Part shown: piece after piece, positions 56,300 to 59,200 of the stretch
How the letters are laid out: every line of letters begins with the position of its first letter
Numbering within the stretch: position 1 is the stretch's first letter
From: Gnetum montanum
Lineage: Eukaryota; Streptophyta; Gnetopsida; Gnetales; Gnetaceae
Assembly (NCBI GenBank): GCA_015680685.1
Contig: MNCI01003777.1
Location: 340,518-399,717, forward strand
Direction: 5' to 3'
Length of the DNA: 59,200 nucleotides
Notes under the pieces: generated by a model
What the model was told of the DNA's origin: nothing
The model's database searches: none
The model's input: only the letters and a program-made list of their open reading frames with translations
Translations under genes and position numbers: made by a program

Positions 56300-57360
56300 T
56301 TTTGAGGTCTAGATGTAGTTAATCTTTCTTTTGATTGTATATTCTATCCATTTTCTTCATGTTGTTACACTCCTTATTTGATGATATATCTTCTTCAGAA
56401 CTTGCTGGAGAAGAAGTATCACTAGATTTGTTATTAGAAGATTTTCTTGCATAATGAACACTAGATAGTTCATTATCTAATTCAATATCAAGGAAGTCAG
56501 ACATAATAAGATCATTTTCATCTTCATCTTCTACTTAGTGTCTTGATGTTTATGTTTTCTGTTTTAATTTTCCTCCTTGATATTAAACTTTGCCAAAGAT
56601 TTTTCTAGTATCACTACTTTGTTGGAAAAGTCTTTCATTAATTGTTCTTTTTCAAATTCTTTGCTTTTGGATTCTTGCTATGTCTTAACATGAGATGGTC
56701 CTGGTAATTCTTTAACTTAAGAAAATATTGCATAAGAATCATCATTTTCTCTTCTCTTTTTTTGAGTTGTGATTATCTCTTCATGATTTAAGTTTAACCA
56801 TTTTTCTAATTGTATAACTTCACTAAAGTAGTCATTCAATCTTATCAAGTTTAGATTTCTTCTCAAACAAATTGAAATATTGGGATTTACAAACTTAAAG
56901 ATAGGTATATCTAAGCATTTCATTTGATGGTTTATATTGTCTTTGAAAGAGTCCACAAATTCTTTGAAATTTAATATTGAAATTTCTAATTGATTCTTTG
57001 ACTCCTTGTGTAGCTTGTATTGGCCCACAATACATTTGTTGTTGATCTCATTGATTGTCAAATTGGACCATGAAATGACTTTTCATATCATCCCAACTTG
57101 TAATACTATTTCTTGGCAAGTTTGAATACCAAATCTGAGTCATATCCTTTAAATTTTCTATGAACAATCTATAACCTTGATCTTGATGTTGAACATTAAC
57201 ATGAGCTCAGGCTAACTCAAATAGGTGAATATATTCTTTAGCTAAGTAAGCTTTTCTGGGAAGAAAAGGCTTAGCCAAATATTTGTAAACTACTTTAAGA
57301 ATATCATTGTAGCTTTGAAATCCTAATGGTGTAACTCTTTGCCAAGGATTTGCCATCCTA
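56300..57360 (-). pseudogene. gag: gag of element G
   Basis: Minus strand, from MANPWQRVTPLGFQSYND (57355) through FPRKAYLAKEYIHLFELA, HVNVQHQDQGYRLFIENLKD and MTQIWYSNLPRNSITSWDDM..HF..QF, the W...LP..SI.SW......F core of Retrotrans_gag, then GVKESIRNFNIKFQRICGLF (about 56950). An acidic/Ser-rich region (DFLDIELDNELSS, 56319-56504) follows before protease. No zinc knuckle is visible. Frameshifted near 57060 and broken by several stops. Confidence 0.75.
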
Positions 57361-57931
57361 TTAGAATTCCTTATGATTATTGAACTATTATACTTCTTTA
57401 GTCTTCTCTTATAGAGTAATAAACCAAATAGAAGGGGTGATCTTCTTATCCTTCTAGTCTTTACTCCATTACTTGTTCCAAACTCAAAAACCTTATTCTA
57501 TTCTTCTTCTGATGAGTAATTAGTCCTATAATTAAGAATTTTTTTGGAACCTTTGAAATCTTCCAAACTATCAGTTTTCTTGGTTACAAACTAAAAATAA
57601 TATTTAACTTCTTAAACCCTCCTAGTAACAAAGAACTATTGGTATGCTAGAACTATTAGGATTAAGAACTTAGAGGAAAAATTTTCAACCCTTCTTTTAG
57701 TGCCAAAAGAACAATTGGCAACCCATTTGGGACTAGACCACCAATGATTAGGGGCCTTATGATCTTGTGACCTTGGGAAGTCATAGGATCAAAGGTGTTC
57801 TTCAAATAGGGTTTAGGTGTTTGCTAGTCTTTGGTAACACCAAGGCCTATATACCTCCAAATAAACTCAGTAGTTATAAAATGTACTAGATATGAGTATG
57901 TGTTTCCTATTTTGAATGTTGAAATGGTTGG
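57361..57931. other. leader of element G, 5' LTR not present
   Basis: Between the G gag start and the LTR at 57932. No primer site or LTR matching 51000-52190 is recognisable, so the 5' end of G was lost or lies beyond the inserted LTRs. Confidence 0.4.
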
Positions 57932-58581
57932 TGATGAAGTGTTCAGTTAATACATCAACTAGGCTGTGTTAATGGAGCCTCATTGATGTGGCCATGTTGG
58001 CATGACCCCATCAACATATCCATCCATGTGTTAACGTGACCCCATTAACGCAGAGTTTGGCTCTTGCTATAAATATGCACACACCTGTAGCATTTATGGC
58101 ATCTTTTGGAGTAGTTGTAGCCAAACTCTTGCAGTTTGTTCCCATAAGAGTTAGAATATTTTCCAAGTGACCATTGTAGGTGTGAGAAAGGTGTATGGTT
58201 CTTTATGCAAGCACTAATGTACCTTAGCCCATTGGCGTGATCGGCAATAAAGATGAGCTTTTTGAGTATTCCTTGCAGCAATTGGATTTAACCACTTAAT
58301 CATTTTAATAGTTTAATATTTCAACACTTTAATAATTTCAGAAGCTTTTATTGTTATCACTTTACTGTTATTGTCCTTTCATATTTATGAGAACCATAGG
58401 CACGATCATCTCCAACATATATCAAACACTTGGTAACCCAGTGACACTTAACGTCTAGTAGCCCAATAGTGGTTAGGGTATGCTCAAGATGTGCATGAAA
58501 GATGGGATCGGTTGCTTATGCTAGGGAGAGTTAAATGATAGAGTAGAACAATTGTAATTTACACAAATTTCCATTTCCTAC
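57932..58581 (+). mobile_element. B/D-superfamily LTR, first part, cut by another LTR
   Basis: Starts TGATGAAGTG. It has a decayed GTCGAC-type array (CATTGATGTGGCC, GTTAACGTGACCCC), TATAAATA at 58068-58075, GAATATTTTCC, AATAAAGATGAG and the body up to about 650 bp, where a second LTR of the same family begins. Confidence 0.75.
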
Positions 58582-59200
58582 TAATGAAGTGTCATTAAGT
58601 CCTACGTCGACTGGGCCGCGTATATGGGATCGTGTATATGCAGCCGCGTCGACGTGGGCTTGTCGATGTAGCCTTTCACATCGACGTGGGCCCGTCGATG
58701 TAGCCTTCCTGTGTTGACGTGGCCCCATTTACGCAGCTGCCTATCTCGGCTTATAAATAAGAGGTCCTTCCACCTCATTTAGGCATCTTTTAGTTAGTTG
58801 TAGCAAAGCTCTTGCAGTTTGTTCCGGTAGGAGATAGAATATTTTCCAAGTGGCCATAGTAGGTGTAAGAAAAGTGATCGACTCTTTATTCGAGCATTGA
58901 TGTATTTGAGCCCATTGGCGTGACGACAATAAATATGAATTATTCAAGCATTCCTTGTAGTATTTGGACTTAGCTATTTTATGTATTCAGTAGTTTAATA
59001 TATTTATGCTTTGTTAGTTACATGTTAATTACTTAAGTTTTTTGCTATTATTATTTTAATCGCTATTGTTCATTCATAGTTCGTAAAGGCCATAAGTACG
59101 ACCATCTCAAATGTAAATCAAACACTTGGTAAACCCAGTGACGCTTAATGTCTGGTAGCCCAAAAGTGTTAGGAGATGCTCAGAATGTGTTCGGAAGATG
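58582..59200 (+). mobile_element. B/D-superfamily LTR with well-preserved GTCGAC array (runs off the window)
   Basis: Starts TAATGAAGTG, inserted in the LTR at 57932. It has TATAAATA at 58752-58759, the shared GAATATTTTCC and AATAAATATGA body, and continues past the window end. Confidence 0.8.
58603..58759 (+). promoter_or_regulatory. GTCGAC / ATCGACGTGGGCC array and TATA box
   Basis: Contains ACGTCGACTGGGCC, CGCGTCGACGTGGGC, TTGTCGATGTAGCC, CATCGACGTGGGCCCGTCGATG (an inverted pair) and GTTGACGTGGCCCC before TATAAATA. ACGT-core (G-box/bZIP-like) sites are abundant. Confidence 0.65.

Noticed and set aside
1-59200. tRNA, rRNA or other structural RNA genes
   Set aside because: I saw no cloverleaf-like or rRNA-like sequence; the only tRNA-related strings are primer binding sites.
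1-59200. An intact host protein-coding gene
   Set aside because: No frame with convincing length, start and conserved non-transposon domains was found; 48991-50990 is the only weak candidate.

Overview
This window reads as nuclear DNA of a land plant with a large, repeat-choked genome (gymnosperm-like is a low-confidence guess). It is AT-rich and CpG-poor. Every recognisable reading frame belongs to an LTR retrotransposon, and nearly all are broken, mostly by TAG codons at former CAG positions and by C-to-T / G-to-A changes, the usual mark of old methylated elements. I found no intact host gene, rRNA, tRNA, CRISPR array or bacterial-type operon. A 523-base run of N lies at 30104-30626.

Layout, left to right. 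(1) 1-2616, minus: gag of a chromovirus-like Ty3/gypsy element ('A'). (2) 2828-5400, plus: 5' LTR, tRNA-Asp primer site and gag of an Athila-like element ('B'). (3) 5401-7445: unassigned. (4) 7446-22185, plus: a second Athila-like element ('B2') with both LTRs, a gag-protease ORF1, a long noncoding middle and a separate ORF2, but no reverse transcriptase or integrase. Element 'A2' (8435-12475, plus, a short relative of A with its own LTRs and Met-tRNA primer site) sits in its leader. (5) 22186-25013 and 46780-about 48990, minus: two halves of element 'E', split inside gag by element 'C'. (6) 25014-46779, minus: element 'C', a Ty3/gypsy element with about 1.6-kb LTRs, gag-protease at 40000-43740, RNase H and integrase at 27560-29451. 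Its RT is missing, and a third Athila-like element 'D' (29452 to about 39255, plus) occupies that place. (7) 48991-50990: unresolved, no transposon signature. (8) 51000-57360, minus: element 'G', with gag, protease, an RNase H placed before RT, RT and integrase. (9) 57932-59200, plus: two B/D-type LTRs, one inserted in the other. Two further solo LTRs of this superfamily interrupt other elements at 34358-35385 and 44920-45885.

The most interesting system is the B/B2/D family. B2 and D share an ORF1 (gag with an unusual CX2CX3HX4C knuckle), a conserved noncoding middle containing a hairpin whose arms differ compensatorily, an internal TATA promoter, and an ORF2 that starts directly after an AG acceptor-like site. 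In D, ORF2 appears to contain several short GT-AG introns. D's internal promoter carries the same GATATC-core palindrome array found in front of the TATA box of the family's LTRs. Other LTRs of the superfamily keep the same downstream body but carry a different array built on GTCGAC/ATCGACGT, which suggests modular swapping of promoter arrays. Element C shows a similar design with a CTCTAGAG-core palindrome array.
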